This document shows, in pieces, positions 55,642 through 64,000 of a stretch of 64,000 bases of DNA. Origin of the DNA: Gammaproteobacteria bacterium (lineage in GTDB: Bacteria; Pseudomonadota; Gammaproteobacteria; Berkiellales; Berkiellaceae); assembly GCA_016191245.1 (NCBI GenBank), contig JACPOY010000008.1:1-64000 (forward strand), written 5' to 3'. Under the pieces are notes generated by a model. It saw nothing but the letters and a program-made list of their open reading frames with translations, was not told the origin of the DNA and made no database searches. Position 1 is the first letter of the stretch. Every line of letters begins with the position of its first letter. The position numbers and the translations under genes are program-made.

Positions 55642-57909
55642 TTATGCCTTATCCTTTTCATTCCCCACTCTTTCTAAATACGTTGCATTGGTAAAGCCTT
55701 TTGGTAACTTCTGACCTCGTCGGCCTTTTTCACCTAAGTATTGATCGAGCTCTCTTGGTTTTAAGGTTAATTGTTTCTTACCTGCATAAACATTTATGCT
55801 ATCTTTTGGCGATAAACTGATAACCGAAATAATAAGCTCTTGTTCAGATTTATCCTTAGCGGTAGCAATTTGCACAATCTTGTTACCTTTGCCTTTTGAC
55901 ATTTGGGCAAATTCAGCCATGTCTACAATCTGCAACCTTCCTTCATTGGTTAATAAAGCGACTCGTTTATCTTGTGCAGATATTAAAACTGGCATCAAAG
56001 CCTTAGCGCCGGTTGACACTTTTAACAATGCTTTACCCGATCGGTTCTTGGTAGCCAAATCTTCAATTTTTGCAATAAAACCATAACCCATATCTGACAT
56101 CAATATGACTTTATCTTGTAAATCACCAACAATCATCCCAACAAAGCTTGCCCCACCTTCAGGCTTTAATTTAGAGGTTAAAGGTTCACCTTGTCCCCGA
56201 GCTGATGGCAGTGTATTGGCTATTAAGCAATAACTTCTTCCCATACTATCAAAGAAATAGACAGGATCATTGCTCTTACTACGTAATTGCATGAAGAAAC
56301 CATCACCTGCTTTATAGCTCAAATCTGCGCCTACTACTTCATGTCCTTTAGCTGCTCGCACCCAGCCCATGCTAGATAATACGATAGTCACTGGCTCAGT
56401 AGGCGCTCTATCCACATCTTTTAATACTTGAGCTTGTTCGCGCACGACTATTGGCGAACGTCTCTTATCACCAAAAGTTTTAGCATCTTGCTCTAATTCT
56501 TTTTTCACTAAATTTTTCAACTTAGTTTCAGAATCTAATATTTCCTCTAAACCTGCACGCTCATCGGCCAATTCTTTTTGTTCACTACGAATTTTTTGCT
56601 CTTCTAGTTTTGCTAAGTGCCGCAATTTTAAATCTAAAATAGCTTCAGCTTGTGTTTCTGTTAAAGCAAAACGTTTCATGAGTACGGCTTTTGGATTATC
56701 TTCATGACGAATAATCGCAATCACTTCATCAATATTTAAAAAAGCAATTAACAAACCATCTAATATATGCAAACGGGCCATGACTTTTTCTAATTGATAA
56801 GTTAAGCGTTTGCGAACCGTCTCTGTTCGAAACACTAACCATTCTTGTAAAAGCCCGACTAAATTTTTCACCTGCGGACGACCATTTAAGCCAATAACAT
56901 TCATATTGACTCGATAACTTTTTTCCAGATCAGTCGTGGCAAATAAATGTAATAAAAGTGCTTCTTTATCAATACGATTTGATCGAGGCTCAATTACCAA
57001 ACGTGTTGGGTTTTCATGATCTGATTCATCGCGTAAATCTGCCACCATTGGTAATTTCTTTGCTTGCATTTGAGCGGCTATTTGCTCAAGGACCTTGGCA
57101 CCTGATACTTGATGGGGTAAAGCAGTAATCACTATACTATCGTCTTCGTGCGTTATCTGCGCACGCATTTTTAAAGAGCCTTGCCCAGTTCGGTACATTT
57201 TTTCAAGCTCTTCATTGGGCGTAATAATTTCTGCATCCGTTGGAAAATCGGGACCTGGAATAAATTCCATAATTTCTTGCAACGTCGCTTTAGGTTTTTT
57301 CAATAAATGAATACAGGCATTGGCAACTTCAGTAAGATTGTGGGGTGGGATATCTGTTGCCATCCCGACGGCAATACCCGTTGTGCCGTTTAAAAGAAGG
57401 GTGGGTAATCTGGCTGGTAAGGTTTTAGGTTCATCCATCGTGCCATCAAAATTTGGCGACCATTCAACCGTTCCTTGTCCAAGTTCAGACAAAAATATTT
57501 CACTAAATTTAGAAAGGCGCGATTCAGTGTAACGCATAGCTGCAAATGACTTAGGATCATCGGGTGAACCCCAGTTACCTTGACCATCGATCAATGGGTA
57601 GCGATAAGAAAATGGTTGTGCAAGCAAAACCATCGCTTCGTAGCAAGCACTATCGCCGTGAGGATGAAATTTACCTAGAACGTCACCCACAGTACGAGCT
57701 GATTTTTTATATTTGGCTAAAGCATGTAAACCTAATTCGGACATGGCATAAATAATACGCCTTTGTACTGGCTTCAAACCATCTGAAATATGGGGTAACG
57801 CTCTATCCATAATAACGTACATGGAATAATCAAGGTACGCTCTTTCTGTGAACGTTTCGATATTTTGACGTTCAACACCTTCAAAGACAATCACGTTGGA
57901 TTGGGACAT
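55642..57909 (-). CDS. parC: DNA topoisomerase IV subunit A
   Basis: 755 aa from the ATG at 57909 (GGAG 6 nt upstream); a TTG slightly upstream is rejected. The catalytic tyrosine is Tyr127 in [14 protein letters not shown]. The quinolone-determining region reads [12 protein letters not shown], with Ser87 and Glu91 in the sensitive state. ParC identity over GyrA is supported by the short C-terminal domain (no GyrA box seen) and the parE neighbour. It decatenates daughter chromosomes. A REP-like palindrome lies between parE and parC. Confidence 0.95.
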   Translation of the reverse strand: MSQSNVIVFEGVERQNIETFTERAYLDYSMYVIMDRALPHISDGLKPVQRRIIYAMSELGLHALAKYKKSARTVGDVLGKFHPHGDSACYEAMVLLAQPFSYRYPLIDGQGNWGSPDDPKSFAAMRYTESRLSKFSEIFLSELGQGTVEWSPNFDGTMDEPKTLPARLPTLLLNGTTGIAVGMATDIPPHNLTEVANACIHLLKKPKATLQEIMEFIPGPDFPTDAEIITPNEELEKMYRTGQGSLKMRAQITHEDDSIVITALPHQVSGAKVLEQIAAQMQAKKLPMVADLRDESDHENPTRLVIEPRSNRIDKEALLLHLFATTDLEKSYRVNMNVIGLNGRPQVKNLVGLLQEWLVFRTETVRKRLTYQLEKVMARLHILDGLLIAFLNIDEVIAIIRHEDNPKAVLMKRFALTETQAEAILDLKLRHLAKLEEQKIRSEQKELADERAGLEEILDSETKLKNLVKKELEQDAKTFGDKRRSPIVVREQAQVLKDVDRAPTEPVTIVLSSMGWVRAAKGHEVVGADLSYKAGDGFFMQLRSKSNDPVYFFDSMGRSYCLIANTLPSARGQGEPLTSKLKPEGGASFVGMIVGDLQDKVILMSDMGYGFIAKIEDLATKNRSGKALLKVSTGAKALMPVLISAQDKRVALLTNEGRLQIVDMAEFAQMSKGKGNKIVQIATAKDKSEQELIISVISLSPKDSINVYAGKKQLTLKPRELDQYLGEKGRRGQKLPKGFTNATYLERVGNEKDKA

Positions 57910-57935
57910 GAAAAACTCCAAATATATAGTTTCTT

Positions 57936-57992
57936 CCCACCCTACCCTCTCCCCTTTTGCGGGAGAGGGAGCCCGTTAGGGCGGGTGAGGGT
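57936..57992. repeat. REP-like palindrome, copy D (between parE and parC)
   Basis: CCCTCTCCC at 57945-57953 pairs perfectly with GGGAGAGGG at 57961-57969. A second small hairpin GCCCGTTAGGGC (57971-57982) and an outer CCCACCCTA/TAGGGCGGG follow. It is inside the parE-parC transcription unit. Confidence 0.85.
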
Positions 57993-57995
57993 TTC

Positions 57996-59891
57996 TTAAA
58001 CTGGCACTTGTGCTAAATCACCTTTTTCTTCTAACCATTGTCGTCTATCTGACGATCGTTTTTTGGCTAAGAGCATATCGAAAATGGCGTTAGCTTGAAT
58101 AAAATCTGGAATATGAAGCTGTAAGAGTCGTCTGGTATCAGGCGACATCGTGGTTTCACGCAATTGAATAGGGTTCATTTCACCTAACCCTTTAAAGCGT
58201 TGCACATTCACTTTGCCTTTTTTCTTTTCAGCTTTAATTCTATCTAAAATCCCTTCTTTTTCTTGATCATCTAATGCGTAATAAACATCTTTGCCGATAT
58301 CAATACGATATAGAGGAGGCATCGCCACAAAAACATGGCCTTTTTCCACTAACGCTGGAAAATGTTTTAAAAACAATGCACATAATAAAGTGGCAATATG
58401 CAAACCATCGGAATCTGCGTCTGCTAAGATGCAAACTTTCCCATAGCGTAATTTGCTTAAATCGGTTTCACCAGGATCAAGACCAATGGCAACAGCAATA
58501 TCATGAACTTCTTGAGAAGCAAGAAGTTCATTGCTATCGACTTCCCAAGTATTTAATATTTTGCCTCGTAGTGGCATGACGGCTTGAAATTCCCTATCGC
58601 GCGCTTGTTTAGCTGAACCACCTGCAGAATCCCCTTCCACTAAAAATAATTCGCCACGCATCGGTTCACCACTGGAACAATCGGCGAGCTTGCCAGGCAA
58701 CGCTGGACCTTGTGTGAGTTTCTTACGCGCAACCATTTTGCCTTGTTTTAATCGACTTTGCGCAAAACCAATGACTAATTGTGCTAATTGTTCACCCAGT
58801 TCAACGTGTTGATGCAACCACAAACTAAAGGCGTCTTTGACCACACCAGACACAAACGCGGCAGATTGCCTGGAGGCAAGACGTTCTTTCGTTTGACCTG
58901 AGAATTGTGGTTCGCGCATTTTTACTGAAAGCACATAAGTGCAACGGTCCCATACATCTTCTGGAGCAAGCTTGACACCACGCGGCAATAAATTTCGACG
59001 TTCACAAAATTCACGCATGGCTTCCAATAGTCCACTTCGCAAACCATTCACATGTGTGCCGCCTTGCGCTGTAGGAATAAGGTTGACATAACTTTCTGTG
59101 AGGGCTTCCCCACCTTCAGGCAACCAAACCACTGCCCATGCAGCGGTTTCTGCTTCACTTTCAAAATTTCCCTCAAATGGTTGCTCAGGTAAACACACCA
59201 TGTTTTGACAACTTTCGCGTAAATACGCTGATAATCCTTCAGCATAATGCCAGGTTTGGGTGGTACCTTCTGTTTCATCCGTAAAATTCACCGTCAATCC
59301 GGGACATAAAACTGCTTTGGCTTTTAATACATGGACAAGTTTAGTAATTGAAAATTTTGGATGGTCAAAATATTTTGGATCAGGCCAAAAACGAATGATG
59401 GTACCTGTTTGCTTTTTGTTAACCGTTCCTGTGACTTTGAGTTTTGTTTGCGTATCGCCGTCTTTAAAAGACATTTCATGTTGTTTGCCGTCACGAAAAA
59501 CGGTGACTTCAAGTTTTTTGGATAAAGCATTAACAACCGAAACACCTACACCATGTAAACCACCAGCAAACTCATAGCTTTTGTTGGAAAATTTAGCACC
59601 GGCATGTAACTTGGTTAAAATAAGTTCAACACCCGTCATTTTTTCTTCAGGGTGCAAGTCTACTGGCATACCACGACCATCATCTTGTACTGATAACGAA
59701 CCGTCTTTATAGACGGTAATGGTAATTTCACTTGCATGACCACCAAGTGCTTCATCGACACTGTTATCAATCACTTCTTGTGCTAAATGATTGGGTCTTG
59801 TGGTATCGGTATACATCCCTGGACGTTTACGTACGGGATCTAGCCCACTTAATACTTCAATTGCCGTTGCGTTATATGCTTGTTTTGCCAT
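57996..59891 (-). CDS. parE: DNA topoisomerase IV subunit B
   Basis: 631 aa from the ATG at 59891 (MAKQAYNATAIEVLSGLDPV). GHKL ATPase motifs: QEVIDNSVDEALGG, VQDDGRGMPVD and FAGGLHGVGVSVVNAL. The TOPRIM domain has LFLVEGDSAGGSAKQARDRE and ADADSDGLHI. The length suits ParE rather than the longer GyrB of gammaproteobacteria. It is expressed ahead of parC on the minus strand. Confidence 0.96.
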   Translation of the reverse strand: MAKQAYNATAIEVLSGLDPVRKRPGMYTDTTRPNHLAQEVIDNSVDEALGGHASEITITVYKDGSLSVQDDGRGMPVDLHPEEKMTGVELILTKLHAGAKFSNKSYEFAGGLHGVGVSVVNALSKKLEVTVFRDGKQHEMSFKDGDTQTKLKVTGTVNKKQTGTIIRFWPDPKYFDHPKFSITKLVHVLKAKAVLCPGLTVNFTDETEGTTQTWHYAEGLSAYLRESCQNMVCLPEQPFEGNFESEAETAAWAVVWLPEGGEALTESYVNLIPTAQGGTHVNGLRSGLLEAMREFCERRNLLPRGVKLAPEDVWDRCTYVLSVKMREPQFSGQTKERLASRQSAAFVSGVVKDAFSLWLHQHVELGEQLAQLVIGFAQSRLKQGKMVARKKLTQGPALPGKLADCSSGEPMRGELFLVEGDSAGGSAKQARDREFQAVMPLRGKILNTWEVDSNELLASQEVHDIAVAIGLDPGETDLSKLRYGKVCILADADSDGLHIATLLCALFLKHFPALVEKGHVFVAMPPLYRIDIGKDVYYALDDQEKEGILDRIKAEKKKGKVNVQRFKGLGEMNPIQLRETTMSPDTRRLLQLHIPDFIQANAIFDMLLAKKRSSDRRQWLEEKGDLAQVPV

Positions 59892-59923
59892 AATTTTTGC
59901 TATATTTCTCAATGTTTATAAAA

Positions 59924-60562
59924 TCATTTCATTAAAAATGGATGCCTATTTTGTAAATTCAAGGCTAGCCATTGTAAAGCGATATATGTCGATGCACTAA
60001 GGTGAAACACTCTTTGATCAAAAGCGTGCAATACCTTTTCGATATCAAGTACGTGCACACGAATATCTTCATGTTCTGACCCTACCCCCCGTATACCTTC
60101 TTTTCCTATTGCCGAGGTTATGCCACAGTAAAGCGTTGTTTTTTCGGCAAATCCACCAGGACTATTATAAAATTCACCTATGGTGTGTAATGCCTCAATC
60201 TCACAATTAGCTTCTTCAAGCGCTTCCCTTAAAACTGTCTCTTCGGGCGACTCTCCGGGATCTATCAGTCCAGCAACAATTTCTAACACCCAAGGGCTAT
60301 GCTCGTGCCCAGAACTTATCATGCCAATCCGGCATTGTTCCACCATTACCAGTTTTTGCTGTTTGAGATCAATCAAAAGTACAGCAGCTGCATTACTATG
60401 ATGGACCTGTTCTCGCACCAGCCACGGACTCCATTGCCCAGAAAAGCATTGATGGCGCAATTGTAGCTTTTGAACTTTGTAAAATCCCTTATATACTAAG
60501 TTATCTTCCTTAATCTCAACGTCTTGATGAGACCATGTTGGAACCCATACAGGTGCGGTCAT
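59924..60562 (-). CDS. nudF: NUDIX hydrolase, ADP-ribose pyrophosphatase type
   Basis: 212 aa. The Nudix box is GLIDPGESPEETVLREALEE followed by ANCEIE; the usual Gly after the second Glu pair is Asn here, a minor departure. VLEIVAGLIDPGE and FYNSPGGFAEKTTLYCGI match ADP-ribose pyrophosphatases, with the Pro-Gly-Gly-Phe motif typical of NudF. It lies 32 nt upstream of parE on the same strand, the nudF-parE order of gammaproteobacteria. Confidence 0.93.
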   Translation of the reverse strand: MTAPVWVPTWSHQDVEIKEDNLVYKGFYKVQKLQLRHQCFSGQWSPWLVREQVHHSNAAAVLLIDLKQQKLVMVEQCRIGMISSGHEHSPWVLEIVAGLIDPGESPEETVLREALEEANCEIEALHTIGEFYNSPGGFAEKTTLYCGITSAIGKEGIRGVGSEHEDIRVHVLDIEKVLHAFDQRVFHLSASTYIALQWLALNLQNRHPFLMK

Positions 60563-60731
60563 TAGCTTACCTCATTCTCAAACCGTGGGAACAAAGTCTA
60601 CCGAGGGTGAGATCAATTGACAATTTCGCTTTTACTTTATCTCGGCTGGTTTGTACAACAAAGAAATATGGTAGGATGCGGGCTTAAATCTCACGAAAAT
60701 TTAATTTATTAAACTATCTTGGAATGCAATA

Positions 60732-61388
60732 ATGAACTTCCTACAGGCTCGCTCCAATATGGTAGCCCAACAAGTTCGGCCTTGGCATGTTATCAATGAC
60801 AATGTGCTGACAGCAATGTTACAGATACCGCGTGAAAATTTTGTGCCGTTGGCTTTCCATCATGTTGCCTACAGCGACACTGACATCCCATTAAGTGAAG
60901 GGCACACCATGTTACCTCCTAAAGTGGTTGGCAGAGCCTTACAAGCACTTGAATTAACGGGCGTTGAAAAAGTTTTAGAGGTCGGTACCGGCACAGGTTA
61001 TGTCACCGCTTGTTTAACAAAGCTGGCTGGCAGTGTCGTGAGCATTGAAATTCAACCAACTTTGCTTGCGCAGGCTCAAATGAATTTAGACGCATTGAAC
61101 TGTCGCAATTTAACTTTACTTCAAGGGGACGCGGTTTTTGGTTGGGAAGATGAAGCGCCTTTTGATGCTATTTTTGTGACCGGCTCCTACCCATTAGGTG
61201 TTCCAGAACAAATCTGTGCACAGCTCAAAACCCCCGGACGTTTATTTGCTTTTACAGGTCTTGCTCCCACGATGAGAGCTGTACTCATTGAACGCTTTGG
61301 AAAAAATGATTACACAACAAATACGCTTTTTGAAACGGTTGTTCCAGCTCTTATACATGCCCCACAACCCAAAGCATTTCAATTTTAG
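60732..61388 (+). CDS. pcm: Protein-L-isoaspartate O-methyltransferase family protein
   Basis: 218 aa. The PCMT pattern is seen: NFLQARSNMVAQQVRPWHVI, PLSEGHTMLPPKVVGRALQA and VLEVGTGTGYVTACLTKLAG (SAM-binding motif I). It is closer to the tolC-linked PCMT paralogue than to the surE-linked repair enzyme: the active-site motif is degenerate (SEGHTML in place of the usual SQPxxVA). It may have a different substrate. It is 13 nt upstream of tolC, a gene pair conserved in Legionella and pseudomonads. Confidence 0.9.
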   Translation: MNFLQARSNMVAQQVRPWHVINDNVLTAMLQIPRENFVPLAFHHVAYSDTDIPLSEGHTMLPPKVVGRALQALELTGVEKVLEVGTGTGYVTACLTKLAGSVVSIEIQPTLLAQAQMNLDALNCRNLTLLQGDAVFGWEDEAPFDAIFVTGSYPLGVPEQICAQLKTPGRLFAFTGLAPTMRAVLIERFGKNDYTTNTLFETVVPALIHAPQPKAFQF

Positions 61389-61401
61389 AACAAGGTGAAG
61401 T

Positions 61402-62718
61402 ATGGGTTCGTTTCGTTATTACATTTTATCATTAAGTTTATTTTGGTTAAGCACCGCCTGCGCTGATAACTTAACTCAAGTGTATCAGCTGGCAGTTCTG
61501 CGCGATCCAACTTTGGCTCAAGCTTATGCGGCCATGCAAGCCAATAGCCAAGCATTACCGGAAGCTATCGCACAAATGGTGCCCAATTTATCTGCCAACT
61601 ATCAAACAACGGGTACTGAAACCAAACAGGGCACGCCCAATCCTTTTGTTGCGCTTGGCGGCTACAATACTCAAAATTATAGTTTAACGCTCAATCAGCC
61701 AATTTATCATCCTGAGCATTGGGCACAACTTGAGCAATCTCGCCATGTTGTTAAAGCAGCACAAGCAACTTATTTAAGTGCAACACAAACACTTATCGTC
61801 ACAGTTGCCAAACAATATTTTGCAATTTTAGCTGCTCTTGATGATTTAGATTATGCTAGAGGCCAGCTCAAAGCTTTTTCCAGAGAATATGAACAAGCAA
61901 AACAACGTTTTGATGTGGGTATCATTGCAATCACTGACGTTGAAACAGCAAAAGCACGATATGATAATGCGGTTGCAACAGAAATATCGGCGAAAAATTT
62001 AGTTGCAGATCAGTATGAGCAACTCAGAGTAATTGTGGGCATACCTATTCAAGAAGTCACACTTTTTCCTGTGACTAAAAAATTGGAATTAGTTCCACCC
62101 AATCCTAATAAACCAGAAGCTTGGGTTGATACTGCTCACAAATTCAACTTAGATGTTATTGCTGCCAAAGAAAATGCCAATGTCTCTAAAGCGGATATTG
62201 GCACTCAGGTGGCTGGTCATTATCCAAAATTTGATATTCAAGGCAAGCTCAATCGCACTAAGAGCGGACCACCTTTTGAGGATTTAACCTACAATCGCAG
62301 TGTTTCTCTCAATGTCACTGTTCCCATTTTTGCAGGAGGCGGGGTTCTTTTTCGCACTAAAGAAGCTAGTGCTCGTTATGATGAAGCCTTACAAAAATTA
62401 GAACAACAGCAACGTTTAGCTGATAGTTCAACCCGAGAAGCATATCGAGGCGTGTTAACAGCCATGAGCCGGGTAGATGCACTAGCTCAAGCTGTTGTTT
62501 CCAATGAAAGCTCATTAAAAGCAACCAAAGCCGCTTATGAAGTTGGCACACGTACCATCGTTGACGTGCTCAATGCTGAATCTCAATTGTTAAGTGCACA
62601 ACGTGACCATGCCAAAGCGCGTTATGAATATCTGCTACAAGGTTTAATTCTTAAACAAAAAGCAGGTACATTAACTTCGGATGATTTATATTGCGTGAAT
62701 AATTTGTTTGCTTCTTAA
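61402..62718 (+). CDS. tolC: TolC family outer membrane efflux protein
   Basis: 438 aa. A signal peptide (YILSLSLFWLSTACA) is followed by two outer-membrane-efflux repeats: DNLTQVYQLAVLRDPTLAQA at the start, LTLNQPIYHPEHW, and in the second half SLNVTVPIFAGGGVLF with EVGTRTIVDVLNAESQLLSA. It forms a trimeric channel for type I secretion and drug efflux with partners not encoded here. It is probably co-transcribed with pcm. A REP-like pair follows immediately after the stop. Confidence 0.96.
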   Translation: MGSFRYYILSLSLFWLSTACADNLTQVYQLAVLRDPTLAQAYAAMQANSQALPEAIAQMVPNLSANYQTTGTETKQGTPNPFVALGGYNTQNYSLTLNQPIYHPEHWAQLEQSRHVVKAAQATYLSATQTLIVTVAKQYFAILAALDDLDYARGQLKAFSREYEQAKQRFDVGIIAITDVETAKARYDNAVATEISAKNLVADQYEQLRVIVGIPIQEVTLFPVTKKLELVPPNPNKPEAWVDTAHKFNLDVIAAKENANVSKADIGTQVAGHYPKFDIQGKLNRTKSGPPFEDLTYNRSVSLNVTVPIFAGGGVLFRTKEASARYDEALQKLEQQQRLADSSTREAYRGVLTAMSRVDALAQAVVSNESSLKATKAAYEVGTRTIVDVLNAESQLLSAQRDHAKARYEYLLQGLILKQKAGTLTSDDLYCVNNLFAS

Positions 62719-62819
62719 CCCTCTCCCTAGCCCTCCCCCGCAAGCGGGAGAGGGAACAAGAATCCAAGATCTCTTTCTGATCCCCTCTCCCGCTTGCGGG
62801 GGAGGGTGAGGGAGGGGGT
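62718..62819. repeat. Paired REP-like elements, copy E (BIME-like)
   Basis: Arm 1 (62718-62755) and the inverted arm 2 (62781-62819) are separated by a 25-nt spacer. The core CCCTCCCCCGCAAGCGGGAG of arm 1 is identical to copy C. It fills the space between the convergent tolC and antiporter genes and could serve as a terminator for both. Confidence 0.88.
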
Positions 62820-62820
62820 C

Positions 62821-64000
62821 TTACTTCTCACCCACTAACAAAAATTCTTCAACATGCTCTAAATTTGGCTGACTACCATAGAGGACGATATTATCGCCTT
62901 CTTGCAGTGTCATATGAGATGGCGGATCAACAAAGCGATGACTGCCTCGGCGAATTGCGGTAATTTTTACTTGATGTTTATCTAAAGATAATTCACTGAT
63001 ACTCTTGCCCACAGCATAGGCATCTTGCGTTAATGTCACCACATTGAGCGCTTCTTTTGCATAATCTATTTCTTCTAAAGATAATGATTCTCTACCAGGA
63101 AAAACAAAACGCAAAAGATTATATCGATTCTGACGACTTTCATCTATCCAACGATAAACCTCTGTAGGGTGAACATTCATTAACAATAAAATATGGGATG
63201 AAATCATTAATGATGCTTCTAAAATTTCCGGAATAACTTCCGTTGCACCTTTTTCAAGAAATAATTTAGTTTGTGAATCATCATGACTTCTGACAATAAG
63301 CGGTAAATCTTGATGGTGTTTTCTTGTTTGTTCAAGAATATTAATTGCCGCATGAGTATTAATAAAGCTGATAATCACCGCTCTTGCTTGATCTACTTTA
63401 GCTAATTTGAGAATTTCATAAGTGGAGGCATCCCCATAACATACATTATCTCCAGCTAATCTCGCTGTTTTGACACGTAAAGGGTCAAGATCAAAAGCAA
63501 TAAACTTAATTTTTGCTTTTTCTAAAAAACGTGCAATATTTTGTCCAACGCGACCATACCCACATAAAATAATATGGTTTTTTAAGTGTTCACTGACATG
63601 CGCTATGTTCGTTTGTGCTAACTCTTGTTTTTTTGTTGTATGCTTAAACAACATGTTCACAATAGATTGATGATGTTTAATAATGATAGGCGCTAAGGCC
63701 ATACTGCATAACAATGCACCTAAAATCACTTGACCATAGTCTTGAGGTAGCAAATGATGACTCAATGCGACCGTTAAAATGGCAAATCCGAATTCTCCAC
63801 CTTGAGCCAAAATCAATGCCGTTTGTGTGGCTAATTTTGCGGAGCGAGTAAAAAATATTCCTAAAAAAGTAATTAATAGAATCTTGAAGACAATTAAAGC
63901 AAGCAAAACTAACAACATCCAATGCCACGCTGTTAGCATAATAGAAGCATTGAATTGCATACCAATCGTAATAAAAAAGAATCCTAGCAACACATCTTTA
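62821..64000 (-). CDS. Monovalent cation:proton antiporter (KefB/KefC type), C-terminal part
   Basis: At least 393 residues; the 5' end is beyond the window. Transmembrane segments lead into FFFITIGMQFNASIML and FGFAILTVALSH of the CPA2 exchanger. An RCK-N domain follows (HIILCGYGRVGQNIARFLEK, AFDLDPLRVKTARLAG, then ILEQTRKHHQDLPLIVRSHD). An RCK-C domain (VVTLTQDAYAVGKSISELSL, LQEGDNIVLYGS) ends the protein. This is the architecture of glutathione-gated potassium efflux or YbaL-type exchangers. The exact ion is not certain. Confidence 0.93.
   Translation of the reverse strand, partial: KDVLLGFFFITIGMQFNASIMLTAWHWMLLVLLALIVFKILLITFLGIFFTRSAKLATQTALILAQGGEFGFAILTVALSHHLLPQDYGQVILGALLCSMALAPIIIKHHQSIVNMLFKHTTKKQELAQTNIAHVSEHLKNHIILCGYGRVGQNIARFLEKAKIKFIAFDLDPLRVKTARLAGDNVCYGDASTYEILKLAKVDQARAVIISFINTHAAINILEQTRKHHQDLPLIVRSHDDSQTKLFLEKGATEVIPEILEASLMISSHILLLMNVHPTEVYRWIDESRQNRYNLLRFVFPGRESLSLEEIDYAKEALNVVTLTQDAYAVGKSISELSLDKHQVKITAIRRGSHRFVDPPSHMTLQEGDNIVLYGSQPNLEHVEEFLLVGEK

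Overview
The window is a low-GC gammaproteobacterial chromosome segment. It looks like a member of the Legionellales, in the Coxiellaceae or 'Candidatus Berkiella' neighbourhood. The evidence is a conserved gammaproteobacterial gene order (nnr-tsaE-amiC-mutL-miaA ... hfq-hflX-hflK-hflC-yjeT-purA ... rnr-rlmB), a small membrane protein of the type named after Coxiella CBU_0592, a PCMT-tolC pair, and many eukaryotic-like or unrecognised proteins (LRR, ankyrin, F-box-like, proline-repeat, coiled-coil) between housekeeping blocks. The genus is an inference. No secretion-system gene is present, so 'effector' is used below only as a hypothesis.

Layout. 1-9950 is accessory: a large protein with a His...Cys papain-like arrangement, an LRR protein, a frameshifted small gene, glyoxalase I, a LuxR-type regulator, a DUF1937 protein, a DJ-1/PfpI protein, an SDR, inorganic pyrophosphatase and two orphans. 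9956-13766 (minus) is rpsF-rpsR-rplI, then dnaB-alr. 13767-18700 holds an ankyrin-like protein flanked by palindromic repeats, an orphan, a PhnB-like protein, a SIMPL protein and rlmB. 18711-26549 is rnr, a divergent tRNA-Leu(CAG), purA, yjeT, hflC, hflK, hflX and hfq. 26675-30362 is an insertion into the usual miaA-hfq order and carries TPM and LemA proteins, a YhhQ transporter and two small orphans. 30363-39036 is miaA, a CBU_0592-like gene, mutL, amiC, tsaE, nnr and orn (minus), then rsgA and psd (plus).

39067-49113 is the second accessory island: small orphans, a coiled-coil protein, several small secreted proteins (two of them tandem paralogues with a CPCP motif), a YjgN-M48 protease pair, and a protein with an F-box-like N-terminus and ankyrin repeats. 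49298-51905 is a complete EF-P beta-lysylation module (efp-epmA divergent from epmB). 51985-55610 holds a PilZ-like protein and a proline-repeat membrane protein. 55642-62718 is parC, parE, a NUDIX hydrolase, PCMT and tolC. A KefB/KefC-type antiporter runs off the right edge.

The most distinctive non-coding signal is a family of short GC-rich palindromes (REP/BIME-like, core CCCTCTCCCGCAAGCGGGAG) at five places. Two copies lie inside operons (rpsR/rplI and parE/parC) and two flank the ankyrin-like gene. I found no CRISPR array, insertion sequence or prophage.
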